DNA of 45,632 bases, taken from positions 1-45,632 of the forward strand of contig DUZX01000032.1 in the NCBI GenBank assembly GCA_013349325.1. Reading direction: 5' to 3'. This document shows positions 26,816 through 35,314 of the stretch, in pieces (the first letter of the stretch is position 1; the number at the start of each line of letters is the position of its first letter). Position numbers and translations under genes: made by a program. Origin of the DNA: Desulfuromonadales bacterium (GTDB lineage Bacteria > Desulfobacterota > Desulfuromonadia > Geobacterales > Pseudopelobacteraceae). The notes under the pieces were generated by a model. The model did not search any database, was not told where the DNA came from, and was given only the letters and a program-made list of their open reading frames with translations.

Positions 26816-27910
26816 TCAAAAAAGTCCATCCAAAATTTCAAAATCGATATACATCTCAGCCAGGCTGCAGATAAGGGACAGTTTTTCTGAATCGTCAGCG
26901 GTAATTTTGGAAACATCATCGGTGATGATACCATACAGTTCGGCAGTTGTTTTTTCCTTGGTTCGCATATATGGGATATTACTTCGATCCAGGATCATCT
27001 GGGTAATGGTGCTGACAGGTGCAACGCCGGGGATGACCAGACCGACAATCAGTGAGCGATAGGCCGGGATCTTGTAGAGATTCGCCAGCGTAACCAGCAG
27101 TTCATCACGGCTGCTGGTGACAATCAACAGCGAAGAGTCCTGAATCAGCTCCGTAACCCGTTGGGTCGAAGCGGCACCGATCTGGACGTGGTTGATGATC
27201 CTGCCCATTTCCCGTTTATTTCCCTGTAGCGGCATGTCAAGCAAGCGAGATATACGCCGGAGTGTCGGATTTGCCAGAACCGGGTAATAGTCGAATCCTC
27301 CGATGACCTTCAAATGCTCATCTGCAAGGGCACGCCCCAAATAATCCAGCGTCCGGTCCCGCTTTTCGGGGATCAGTTTGTTGGCAAGAACGCCCCGCAC
27401 GATGACCCCCTCCTTCTCAAACAGGGCCAATCCCATATAGACGTCATCCACAACGTTTCCCAGGCCGCCGCCGGTAACCATCAACACCGGCGCATCCAGC
27501 ATCCGTGCGATGTGGGCATTGGATGTTTTCATCACGGAACCGACGCCAGGGTGCCCCGAACCTTCAATAATGATGAGATCACACTTTTTTTCCAGTTCGC
27601 TACAGGCTTGTTTGATCTGCTCATGGATTTTCTCAGGTGTGATAACCCCGTCTACAACCTTGTGCGTCGTGTCAGGATGAACCACAAACGGCGACATCCA
27701 GCGCAGATCTTTTTTTAAATCGAAAACCTGGGCAATCAGCGCCGTATCCTTGTCGACTGTGTGACCATGATACGTAGCCGGTTTCGGACCCAGTGGTTTT
27801 ATAAACCCGACTCTGTCGTACTTTTGCATCGCCAGATGCATCAATCCGATGCAGGTTGTCGTTTTTCCGCAGTTCTGACGTGTCGCTGCTATGAATATTT
27901 TCTTAGCCAT
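26816..27910 (-). CDS. BioD-like P-loop / DRTGG-domain protein (stand-alone Pta N-terminus-like)
   Basis: 364 residues. The N-terminal part (1-200) is a dethiobiotin-synthetase-like P-loop NTPase, with AATRQNCGKTTTCIGLM as Walker A and IIIEGSGHPGVGSV. Residues about 215-320 resemble the DRTGG domain (IINHVQIGAAS..LIVTSSRDELL). The same pair of domains forms the N-terminal regulatory part of long phosphotransacetylases, but no transacetylase domain follows here. It is probably a regulatory or ligand-sensing NTPase; the ligand is unknown. It lies about 75 bases downstream of metG on the same strand. AAGGAG precedes ATG 27910. Confidence 0.8.
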   Translation of the reverse strand: MAKKIFIAATRQNCGKTTTCIGLMHLAMQKYDRVGFIKPLGPKPATYHGHTVDKDTALIAQVFDLKKDLRWMSPFVVHPDTTHKVVDGVITPEKIHEQIKQACSELEKKCDLIIIEGSGHPGVGSVMKTSNAHIARMLDAPVLMVTGGGLGNVVDDVYMGLALFEKEGVIVRGVLANKLIPEKRDRTLDYLGRALADEHLKVIGGFDYYPVLANPTLRRISRLLDMPLQGNKREMGRIINHVQIGAASTQRVTELIQDSSLLIVTSSRDELLVTLANLYKIPAYRSLIVGLVIPGVAPVSTITQMILDRSNIPYMRTKEKTTAELYGIITDDVSKITADDSEKLSLICSLAEMYIDFEILDGLF

Positions 27911-27984
27911 GACCAGCTCCTTCGTATAAAAAGTTCCAACCCACGAAGGAAGGGCGGAAAATGGTAAAAATTAAACGGTCCGGA

Positions 27985-29505
27985 TTATTCCTCAATCCTC
28001 GGGAAGAGGGCTTCCGCCTTGGTTACAGATGTTCCCTCCTGCAAACCACCCCACACCAGACCCGCCTGTGAAGGTGCTTGGTCCCACCCCAGTGAGGTCA
28101 GCGCTCTGGCTGCAGTTGACGGCAGGAAGGCCGACAGAATGCAGTGTGTTATGCGTTGTGATTCGAGGAGCGTGTACATGACCGTTGCCAGACGCCGACT
28201 GTTGGCCGGGTCTTTGGCCAATGTCCAGGGGGCGGTGTCATCAATGTATTTGTTGCCGGCGGAGATGACTTCCCAGATCGCCTGCAGAGCCTTGCTGAAG
28301 GCCATTTCATCAATAAATTTATCGACGATGGTGACCATCTCTTCGGTTTTTGCCTTGAGGGCCAGATCGATTTCTGCCACTTCGCCCGCCGCCGGCAGGA
28401 CGCCGTTAAAATATTTAACCGCCATGGCGGTCGAACGCGAGAGCAGATTACCGATGTCATTGGCAAGGTCGGAGTTGATTCGCTGCACAAGCGCCGAGTG
28501 CGAAAAATCACCATCCAGGCCGAAGGGAACTTCGCGCATCAGGAAGTATCTGACCGCATCGACGCCATATTTGTCAATGAGCATGTTCGGCTCGACAACA
28601 TTCATCAAGCTCTTGCTCATCTTCTGACCTTCGACCGTCCACCAGCCATGCGCAAAGACTTTTTTGGGGAGCGGCAGACCGGCTGCCATCAGGAAAGTCG
28701 GCCAGTAGACGGCATGAAAACGGAGAATGTCCTTGCCGATCAGATGGACATCCACCGGCCAGTAGCGGCCATAATTGCCCGCTTCGTCAGGATAGCCGAG
28801 TGCGGTAATATAGTTGGTCAGGGCGTCAAACCAGACGTAGATAATGTGGCGATCGTTGCCCGGTACCGGAATTCCCCACGAAAAGGTGGTACGTGAAACT
28901 GACAGGTCGCGCAGCCCTTCCTTGATAAAGGAGATGATTTCGTTGCGCTTGCTCTTGGGCTGAATGAAGTCAGGATTGGCCTCGATATGCGCTACCAGCT
29001 GATCCTGGTATTTGCTCATCCGGAAGAAGTAGGACTCTTCCTTGAGTTTTTCCACCTGACGGTTGCAGTCCGGGCAGCGCCCTTCGAGGAGCTGGGTTTC
29101 GGTCCAGAATGTTTCGCAGGGGGTGCAGTACCAGTCTTCGTACTCGCCCAGGTAGATGTCCCCTTTGTCGAGGATATCCTTGAAAATGCGGGTGACGCCG
29201 TTTTTGTGGCGCTCCTGAGTCGTGCGGATGAAGTCGTTATGGGAGATCCCCAGTCGTTCCCAGAGCGCCTGAAAGCGCTTGACGACCCGGTCAGCCAGTT
29301 CCAGCGGCGTCTCGCCGGCGGTGGTAGCGGCCTTTTCAACCTTCTGGCCATGTTCGTCGCTGCCGGTTAAAAAATAGACGTCATAGCCCATCAGTCGTTT
29401 GTAGCGTGCCAGAACGTCGCCGGCAACGGTGGTGTAGGCGTGGCCGATGTGCGGAACATCGTTGACATAATAGATGGGGGTCGTCACATAAAAAGTAGGT
29501 TTCAT
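27985..29505 (-). CDS. metG: Methionyl-tRNA synthetase
   Basis: 506 residues, class I synthetase. HIGH-type signature PHIGHAY (H19-H22), zinc knuckle C127/C130/C144/C147 and KMSKS in GQKMSKSLM. It stops after the anticodon domain and lacks the C-terminal EMAP-like tRNA-binding extension found in longer forms. ATG 29505 has AGGAG upstream; the earlier in-frame codons lie inside ricT and give a His/Gln-rich non-family leader. One base separates it from the ricT stop. Confidence 0.95.
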   Translation of the reverse strand: MKPTFYVTTPIYYVNDVPHIGHAYTTVAGDVLARYKRLMGYDVYFLTGSDEHGQKVEKAATTAGETPLELADRVVKRFQALWERLGISHNDFIRTTQERHKNGVTRIFKDILDKGDIYLGEYEDWYCTPCETFWTETQLLEGRCPDCNRQVEKLKEESYFFRMSKYQDQLVAHIEANPDFIQPKSKRNEIISFIKEGLRDLSVSRTTFSWGIPVPGNDRHIIYVWFDALTNYITALGYPDEAGNYGRYWPVDVHLIGKDILRFHAVYWPTFLMAAGLPLPKKVFAHGWWTVEGQKMSKSLMNVVEPNMLIDKYGVDAVRYFLMREVPFGLDGDFSHSALVQRINSDLANDIGNLLSRSTAMAVKYFNGVLPAAGEVAEIDLALKAKTEEMVTIVDKFIDEMAFSKALQAIWEVISAGNKYIDDTAPWTLAKDPANSRRLATVMYTLLESQRITHCILSAFLPSTAARALTSLGWDQAPSQAGLVWGGLQEGTSVTKAEALFPRIEE

Positions 29506-29506
29506 A

Positions 29507-30634
29507 TCAGGCTCCTGAAGCTGGTGATGGTGTTGGTGTGCCGCCCTCCGGTGCTGCTCCGGCCGGTTTGCGGTGGCTATGTTTGCGGGAACGGTGCTTC
29601 TTGCGGGACGGTGCTGCCGGTGCTGTTGCATCCGTCTGTGGGGGGGATGCCGACGCAGCAGACGCTATTGGTGGAACTGGCGCTGATTGGGCTCCGGCGT
29701 TTGCAGGCGGTTGATTCTGGCTAAACGACTGCAGGGATGTTTTTTCCTGTTTGCGTCGTGGTTCAGGACGTCGCTCGCGGACCCGTTGTGGGGGTGCCGG
29801 TGACGCCGGGGTTGCCGATGCAGGCGGAGTGGTTGCAGGGGCGCCATCGCCGAGAATCTCATCGCGTTTGATGACGATGATTTTGTTGTCATCCAGCTTG
29901 AGTGTGATAGTACCGGTCAGGATATTGACCTTGTCAACCACACCGACGGCAGCGACGGTCCGAACCCGCTTGCCGGATTTGGGGAAATTTTTGCGCAGGC
30001 AGCAGTAGGTATCATATTCGTAATCGAGACAGCAGAGCAGACGTCCGCACTGACCGGAGATTTTGTTTGGATTCAAGGCCAGGTTCTGCTCTTTGGCCAT
30101 CTTGACCGATACCGGCTGAAAGTCGCGCAGAAAGGAGCTGCAGCAGAGTTCGCGACCGCAGATGCCAATACCTCCGACCATTTTCGCCTCATCACGTACG
30201 CCGATCTGGCGCATTTCAATGCGGGTGTGGAATGTGTGTGCCAGATCTTTTACCAGATCGCGAAAATCGACCCGGCCATCGGCGGTGAAGAAAAAAACCG
30301 CTTTGCTGCTGTCGAACTGATATTCCACCTGCACCAGTTTCATCGGCATACTGCGCTCGATGATTCTATTGACGCAGAAGCGGAAAGCCTCAGTTTCCTT
30401 CTGATGAATCCGTTCCAGTGCCGCCAGGTCATCGTCGCTGGCTTTGCGTTTGATGGTCACAAGAGTTCCGTCCGTAACGCGTCGCTCGCGGGGTGGCCTG
30501 ATAACCTGGCCGACTCCCAGTCCTCGCTCCGTTTCGACCACGACCTGATCGCCCTGAACTACGTCGATTGCGCCGGCGTCAAAATCGAACATCTTGCCGG
30601 CTTTTGTAAGCTGTATGGTGACAATGAGTGACAA
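29507..30634 (-). CDS. ricT: PSP1-domain protein, RicT/YaaT family
   Basis: 375 residues. The PSP1 domain covers the first 270: GLGVGQVIRPP, DLVKDLAHTFHTRIEMRQIGVRDEAKMVGGIG, and a conserved Cys set (CGRELCC, GQCGRLLCC, CC in DTYCCLR). In RicT these residues hold Fe-S clusters of the RicAFT complex that assists RNase Y. The last 100 or so residues are a Pro/Ala/Lys-rich disordered tail, unusual in length. TTG 30634 is chosen because GGAGG sits 5 bases before it. It lies between holB and metG in one transcript. Confidence 0.88.
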   Translation of the reverse strand: MSLIVTIQLTKAGKMFDFDAGAIDVVQGDQVVVETERGLGVGQVIRPPRERRVTDGTLVTIKRKASDDDLAALERIHQKETEAFRFCVNRIIERSMPMKLVQVEYQFDSSKAVFFFTADGRVDFRDLVKDLAHTFHTRIEMRQIGVRDEAKMVGGIGICGRELCCSSFLRDFQPVSVKMAKEQNLALNPNKISGQCGRLLCCLDYEYDTYCCLRKNFPKSGKRVRTVAAVGVVDKVNILTGTITLKLDDNKIIVIKRDEILGDGAPATTPPASATPASPAPPQRVRERRPEPRRKQEKTSLQSFSQNQPPANAGAQSAPVPPIASAASASPPQTDATAPAAPSRKKHRSRKHSHRKPAGAAPEGGTPTPSPASGA

Positions 30635-30657
30635 AAAAACCTCCAATAAATATGGTG

Positions 30658-31635
30658 CTAAACGTTCGCGGCAATATTCATGAACAGTCTGTCCAGTGCA
30701 AGTTTCGGGTTGGCGTTACGCTGCACGGCGCGCCTGGTTTCGTGGATAGTTTCCAGCAGTTCCAGGTTGCAGGGAAACGAGCGGCATGACGCGATGGATT
30801 CAATCGCTGGTCTGACCGTACGGTTGACGATCTGGTTGCTGCCGGCGCCCAGGTGAACCGCATCCCGAAAAAATGAGAGTAGCATGTCCAGCAGTTCCAG
30901 GGTGGCATCCCGATTGCCGGATAACTCCTCAGCGGCGTCAAATACGCTGGCTATATGGGTGATATCGAGCTGCGAAAGACGTTTCAGCACCGCTTCACGG
31001 CGTGTGACCAGTGCCTCGTTGTCCAGTTCCAAAGCCCGTTGCAGACTACCTCCCGCCATGGGGGCCAGCAGAGTGGCTGTTTCGGGAGGCATGCCGCGCT
31101 GTTCAAGCAGAGTCAGCACATGTTCCGGTGGCAGCGGGGCAAATCTGATCAACTGGCAGCGTGAACGGATGGTCGGCAGCAGCATACCGGCGTTTTCCGT
31201 GATCAGGATCAACAGTGCATCGCCGGGTGGTTCTTCCAATGTCTTGAGCAGTGAGTTGGCCGAACTGACATTCATGCGCTCGGCCGGTTCCAGGATGCAC
31301 GCTTTTCTGGGCGCCTCGTAAGGTCGCAGCGAAAGATCACGCTGCAACTCCCGCAACTGGTCAACGTTGATATCACGTTTGTCCGGCAGCGGTGCCAGCA
31401 GATGAATATCCGGGTGGTTGCCACCGGCTATTTTGCGGCAGGACGGGCATGCACCGCAGGCGTCATCGGGCAGCACCTGACAGAAAAGCGCCTGGATCAG
31501 CGCCAGCGCCGTTTTTCTGCGACCACATCCGGGGATACCCTCAAACAGATACGAGTGCGCGGTTTTATTGTTGCGCAGGCTGCGCCGCAGAACCTCCACG
31601 ATCCGTTCATGCCCCAGGATGTCAGCAAACGGCAT
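30658..31635 (-). CDS. holB: DNA polymerase III delta' subunit
   Basis: 325-residue clamp-loader AAA+ protein. FADILGHERIVEVLRRSL opens the domain; the zinc finger has CGACPSCRK; EPAERMNVSSANSLLKTLEEPP and TIRSRCQ are delta' hallmarks. The P-loop reads GIPGCGRRKT, with Arg where a Lys is expected; delta' subunits commonly do not need ATP binding. ATG 31635 has GGAG upstream and overlaps the tmk stop by 14 bases. Confidence 0.92.
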   Translation of the reverse strand: MPFADILGHERIVEVLRRSLRNNKTAHSYLFEGIPGCGRRKTALALIQALFCQVLPDDACGACPSCRKIAGGNHPDIHLLAPLPDKRDINVDQLRELQRDLSLRPYEAPRKACILEPAERMNVSSANSLLKTLEEPPGDALLILITENAGMLLPTIRSRCQLIRFAPLPPEHVLTLLEQRGMPPETATLLAPMAGGSLQRALELDNEALVTRREAVLKRLSQLDITHIASVFDAAEELSGNRDATLELLDMLLSFFRDAVHLGAGSNQIVNRTVRPAIESIASCRSFPCNLELLETIHETRRAVQRNANPKLALDRLFMNIAANV

Positions 31636-32284
31636 GTGTAGACTCCGGAATTCTCGCCACGAGCTGAGTGGAAATGGCACTAAAGAGCTCTGCAATGGAT
31701 TGACTGCCGTCTACTATTATAAACCGTTCGGGGGCATCGGCTGCCAACTGCCGATAGCCGTTACGAACGCGTTCGTGAAAGGCCAGCGCCTCAAGTTCAA
31801 ACCGTTCTTCACGCGGACCGCTGCAGGCTTCAATCCTGCTGCGGGCACGCGTAAGACCGATGGTCGGATCACAGTCAATCAGAACGGTCAGATCCGGAGT
31901 TACCCCTTGGCAGGCCAGGCGATTGAGTCCGTCAATCAGGGCGCGATCAAGCCCGCGTCCGAAGCTCTGATAGGCGATAGTGGCGTCACAGAAACGATCA
32001 CAGAGCACGATTTTGCCACTGCTGAGAGCCGGTGCGATGATCTCGCTGACATGCTGGGCGCGGGCAGCGTCATACAGCATTAGTTCTGCCAGTGGCGACA
32101 TGGCCCGATTTTCAGCGTCCAGAAGGATGGTTCTGATTTTGTCGGCAATCGGACAGCCGCCCGGCTCACGGGTCGAAACGGTATCATACCCGAGTGCCAG
32201 AAACTGATCTTCCATCAGTCTGATCTGGGTGGTTTTACCGCATCCTTCCACCCCTTCAAATGTAATAAAATACCCCATCTGCAT
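31622..32284 (-). CDS. tmk: Thymidylate kinase
   Basis: 220 residues from ATG 32284 (ATG 32278 and GTG 32287 also possible). It phosphorylates dTMP. P-loop FEGVEGCGKTTQ, the DR(F) motif in LCDRFCDATIAYQSFGRGLD and the TREPGG dNMP site are all present. It leads the tmk-holB-ricT-metG unit and has a near-consensus promoter at 32329-32357 with an unusual repeat array beside it. Confidence 0.94.
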   Translation of the reverse strand: MQMGYFITFEGVEGCGKTTQIRLMEDQFLALGYDTVSTREPGGCPIADKIRTILLDAENRAMSPLAELMLYDAARAQHVSEIIAPALSSGKIVLCDRFCDATIAYQSFGRGLDRALIDGLNRLACQGVTPDLTVLIDCDPTIGLTRARSRIEACSGPREERFELEALAFHERVRNGYRQLAADAPERFIIVDGSQSIAELFSAISTQLVARIPESTHAVC

Positions 32285-32328
32285 CACCGTATTCCGTACG
32301 TTCCATTGTGTGGCACATAAAAATGCGA

Positions 32329-32357
32329 ATTATAGGGAAGCGTCCCTGATTTATCAA
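32329..32357 (-). promoter_or_regulatory. Strong sigma-70 promoter of the tmk operon
   Basis: Minus strand: TTGATA (complement of 32352-32357), 17-base spacer, TATAAT (complement of 32329-32334). This is one of the strongest promoters in the window. Confidence 0.82.
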
Positions 32358-32401
32358 CCTAATTCCAACCTGAATCCAAGGTAAATCCGACCTGAAATCC
32401 C
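32358..32401. repeat. Four tandem 11-bp imperfect repeats next to the tmk promoter
   Basis: Four 11-base units follow each other: CCTAATTCCAA, CCTGAATCCAA, GGTAAATCCGA and CCTGAAATCCC. The first begins one base beyond the tmk -35 box. The period equals about one helix turn, the layout used by OmpR/PhoB-type activators. Confidence 0.6.
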
Positions 32402-32430
32402 TTAGTAGCGTGCATTGTCGTGAGTTTCGA

Positions 32431-32459
32431 TTGCCAAAACGTCTCAAAATGACTATAGT
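32431..32459 (+). promoter_or_regulatory. Sigma-70-like promoter of rnc
   Basis: TTGCCA (32431-32436), 17-base spacer, TATAGT (32454-32459), 20 bases before ATG 32480. The leader would be short. Divergent from the tmk promoter. Confidence 0.72.
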
Positions 32460-32479
32460 CCGCCAGTTTGAGGAGAACT

Positions 32480-33187
32480 ATGGCTACACATATTCAGCAC
32501 CTTGAGCAGCTGCTTGCGTATACATTCCGCGATCAGCGTCTGCCGGCCCAGGCGTTGACGCACCCATCCTACCTGCATGAAGCGGGTGGTGACGGAGGGG
32601 ACTACCAGCGCCTCGAATTCCTCGGTGACGCTGTGTTGGGACTCTTGCTGGCAGACCTGCTCTCTGAGTGTTATCCGGATTGGAATGAGGGCCAACTGTC
32701 GCAACTCCGTTCGCGGCTGGCCGGTCAGGATGTCCTTGCGGATCGGGCGCGCCTCTTGGGAATCGGCGACTGTATCAGGTTTGGTCGTGGCGAGCGTCAG
32801 ACGGACGGTCGCGAAAAAGATTCCATTCTGGCCGATGTTCTCGAAGCCCTGCTGGCCGCCTTATATCGGGATTCAGGACTTGATGCGGCCCGTACACTGG
32901 TGGTCCGTCTGTTTGGCGAGTTGGCGGCAGCGCCGCAGAATATTGTGCTGGGGCGCGATTCAAAGAGCGCTTTGCAGGAGTACCTTTCTTCGCATGACCG
33001 CTCTGCTCCCGAGTACCGTTTAATTGAGGAATCAGGCCCGGCACATGATCGTCTGTTTGTTTTTCAGCTCCTCATTGATGGCACGCTCGTTAGCAGTGGT
33101 CAGGGCAAATCCAAGAAGATAGCACAGCAGGCCGCCGCCGCAGCTGCGCTGGCGGTACTGCAGTCCGGCGCTGGAGAGCCGAGGTGA
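32480..33187 (+). CDS. rnc: Ribonuclease III
   Basis: 235 residues. It cleaves double-stranded RNA in rRNA maturation. The signature QRLEFLGDAVLGL, the second acidic cluster DVLEALLAALYRDSG and a C-terminal dsRBD (KSALQEYLS to GKSKKIAQQAAAAAALAVL) are complete. ATG 32480 follows GAGGAGAA. Stop overlaps the radical SAM gene by 4 bases. Confidence 0.95.
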   Translation: MATHIQHLEQLLAYTFRDQRLPAQALTHPSYLHEAGGDGGDYQRLEFLGDAVLGLLLADLLSECYPDWNEGQLSQLRSRLAGQDVLADRARLLGIGDCIRFGRGERQTDGREKDSILADVLEALLAALYRDSGLDAARTLVVRLFGELAAAPQNIVLGRDSKSALQEYLSSHDRSAPEYRLIEESGPAHDRLFVFQLLIDGTLVSSGQGKSKKIAQQAAAAAALAVLQSGAGEPR

Positions 33188-34233
33188 AGCCGGTTACGGT
33201 ACCTTTTTTTATCAGTCATCAAGGGTGCCCGCATACCTGCGTTTTTTGCGATCAGCGTACTATTTCCGGTTCGCAGGGGGCTCTGCCAACCGCTGAGCAG
33301 CTGCTAGCCAGGTGTGAAGCCTGGCGCGTGACGGCAGCCGGGCGCCCTCTGGAAGTTGCTTTTTTCGGCGGCAGTTTCAGCGCTCTGCCGCATGGCACCC
33401 AGGCGGCTCTTCTGGAGCCTCTGCAACCGCTTTTGAAGCGAGGCGAGCTGGCTGCCATCCGTATTTCAACGCGCCCTGATTATATCGACGACCAACGCGT
33501 GGAGTGGTTGGCAGCACGCGGAGTGCGTATCATCGAGCTGGGTGTGCAGTCGCTGGACGACAGTGTGCTGGCAGCTTCCGGGCGCGGACACACGGCAGCT
33601 GCATCAGTACAGGCGATCGCCTGTGTCAGGGCGCATGGCCTCCAGGCCGGAGCCCAGTTGATGCCGGGACTTCCGGGGGATACGCCCGTATCTGCGCTGG
33701 AATCGCTGAAACGGGCCATTACTGCCGGGGCAGATTTCATCCGGCTCTATCCGACCGTTGTCCTGCGCGGAACGGAGCTGGCCCGACGTTATGCCGGCGG
33801 GGATTTTGTGCCGCTGGATCTTGGCCGAGGTATCGCTCTCTGTAAAATCCTTCTGCAGCAGGCCATGCGTTCCGGAACGCCGGTGATCCGGATCGGGCTG
33901 CAGGCCGATGCCGGTCTTAATAATGATACCGTGCTGGCCGGCTGCTGGCATCCGGCCTTGGGACAGCTGGTGCGCTCGCAGCTCTACGCGGATCTGATCG
34001 ATCGTTTCGTTGCTGACGGCAGTCATGCCACCGTGCTGTGTCATCCGGCCCGTCTGTCGGACGTAATCGGGCTGAAACGGAGCACGCTGGAGGTGCTCTC
34101 ACGGCGAGGAGTGCAGCTGCGGGTTTCCCCGGACGCCTCTCTGGTGAAAGAAGAAATTACGATAAAAACTAATCAGTCGTGCAGCAGCCGTTCCATCATT
34201 TATGATCTGAACTATTCCATGTATGAGGTGTGA
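33184..34233 (+). CDS. Radical SAM protein, Elp3-like/oxygen-independent coproporphyrinogen-type fold
   Basis: 349 residues. CPHTCVFCDQ holds the CX3CX2C cluster; AFFGGSFSAL and ELGVQSLDDSVL follow, like Elp3-related radical SAM proteins, but there is no acetyltransferase domain. The substrate is unknown. GTG 33184 overlaps the rnc stop by 4 bases, suggesting co-translation. The C-terminal 40 residues (LRVSPDASLVKEEITIKTNQ) are not family-typical as far as I recall. It lies upstream of an M42 peptidase and tlyA. Confidence 0.85.
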   Translation: MKPVTVPFFISHQGCPHTCVFCDQRTISGSQGALPTAEQLLARCEAWRVTAAGRPLEVAFFGGSFSALPHGTQAALLEPLQPLLKRGELAAIRISTRPDYIDDQRVEWLAARGVRIIELGVQSLDDSVLAASGRGHTAAASVQAIACVRAHGLQAGAQLMPGLPGDTPVSALESLKRAITAGADFIRLYPTVVLRGTELARRYAGGDFVPLDLGRGIALCKILLQQAMRSGTPVIRIGLQADAGLNNDTVLAGCWHPALGQLVRSQLYADLIDRFVADGSHATVLCHPARLSDVIGLKRSTLEVLSRRGVQLRVSPDASLVKEEITIKTNQSCSSRSIIYDLNYSMYEV

Positions 34234-34235
34234 CC

Positions 34236-35309
34236 ATGCGTAAAGAATCTCTCAAATTTCTTGAAAAATTATTGGAGGCACCCAGTCCCTCCGGTTATGA
34301 GCAACCGGCCCAGCGCGTTTTTCGCGATTATGTGGCTCCCTTCTGCGATGAACTGACCACTGATGTGATGGGCAATGTCTTTGCCCGTATCGGCGGTAAG
34401 GGGAAAAATCTCCCGACGGTCATGATTGTCGGTCATACCGACGAAATCGGCCTACAGGTCAAGTATATCGATGATAAGGGCTTTCTCTATTTTGCCGCTG
34501 TTGGCGGTGTGGATGCTCACTTGACCCCTGGAAAACTGGTTAACGTTCATACTTCTGCCGGGCCGCTGCCGGGTGTGATCGGTAAAAAACCGATTCACCT
34601 GATGGATGCCAAGGACCGTGATGCGGTTGTCAAACTGGAAGCGCAGTATATCGATATCGGTGCTGCCGACAAGAAGGAAGCCCAAAAACTGGTCAGGGTA
34701 GGGGATGCCGTCACCTTTGACAGTTCGTTTATTCGGCTTCAGGGGGATCGTGTCGCTTCGCGCGGCTTCGATGACAAGGCCGGTTGCTTTGTCGTGGCCG
34801 AAGTGCTGCGTCTGGTGGCCGCTTCCGACAAGAAACTGCCGGTTGATCTGTACGGCGTTTCGTCCGTGCAGGAGGAGATCGGTATGCGGGGCGGGACGAC
34901 CAGCTGCTATACGATCAATCCGGATATCGGCATCTGTGTCGAGGTCGATTTTGCGACCGATCAGCCGGATGTGGACAGAAAACATAACGGTGACGTTGCT
35001 CTGGGTAAAGGACCGATCCTGGCGCGTGGCGCCAACATCAATCCGCCGCTGTACGAGTTGCTGTCTACTACCGCCGAGAACGAAAAAATAGCCATCCAGT
35101 TCACTGCCAGCCCGCGTGGTACCGGAACCGATGCCAACGTCATGCAGATTTCACGTGGCGGTGTTGCTACGGCGCTGGTCAAGATCCCGCTGCGCTATAT
35201 GCACACTCCGGTTGAAACGGTTGCGCTCTCGGATCTGGTGGATTGCGCCCGCTTGATCGTGGCAGCGCTCGGGAAGATAGGTTCCCGCGAGGATTTTATT
35301 CCGAAGTAA
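34236..35309 (+). CDS. M42-family metallopeptidase (aminopeptidase)
   Basis: 357 residues, cytoplasmic, expected as a large oligomer. Metal ligands appear in order: GHTDEIG, SRGFDDKAG, VQEEIGMRGG, CVEVDFA and MHTPVET. SPSGYEQPAQRVF is the conserved start. ATG 34236 is preferred to GTG 34230 because GAGGTG lies 5 bases before it. It sits directly after the radical SAM gene. Confidence 0.92.
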   Translation: MRKESLKFLEKLLEAPSPSGYEQPAQRVFRDYVAPFCDELTTDVMGNVFARIGGKGKNLPTVMIVGHTDEIGLQVKYIDDKGFLYFAAVGGVDAHLTPGKLVNVHTSAGPLPGVIGKKPIHLMDAKDRDAVVKLEAQYIDIGAADKKEAQKLVRVGDAVTFDSSFIRLQGDRVASRGFDDKAGCFVVAEVLRLVAASDKKLPVDLYGVSSVQEEIGMRGGTTSCYTINPDIGICVEVDFATDQPDVDRKHNGDVALGKGPILARGANINPPLYELLSTTAENEKIAIQFTASPRGTGTDANVMQISRGGVATALVKIPLRYMHTPVETVALSDLVDCARLIVAALGKIGSREDFIPK

Positions 35310-35314
35310 TCGCC

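Noticed and set aside
26816-27910. Possible bioD partner of bioA
   Set aside because: The protein is much longer than BioD, has a DRTGG domain and sits in the metG operon on the other strand.
30658-31635. Defective clamp loader because the P-loop Lys is replaced
   Set aside because: Delta' subunits commonly have altered P-loops and do not need ATP binding.
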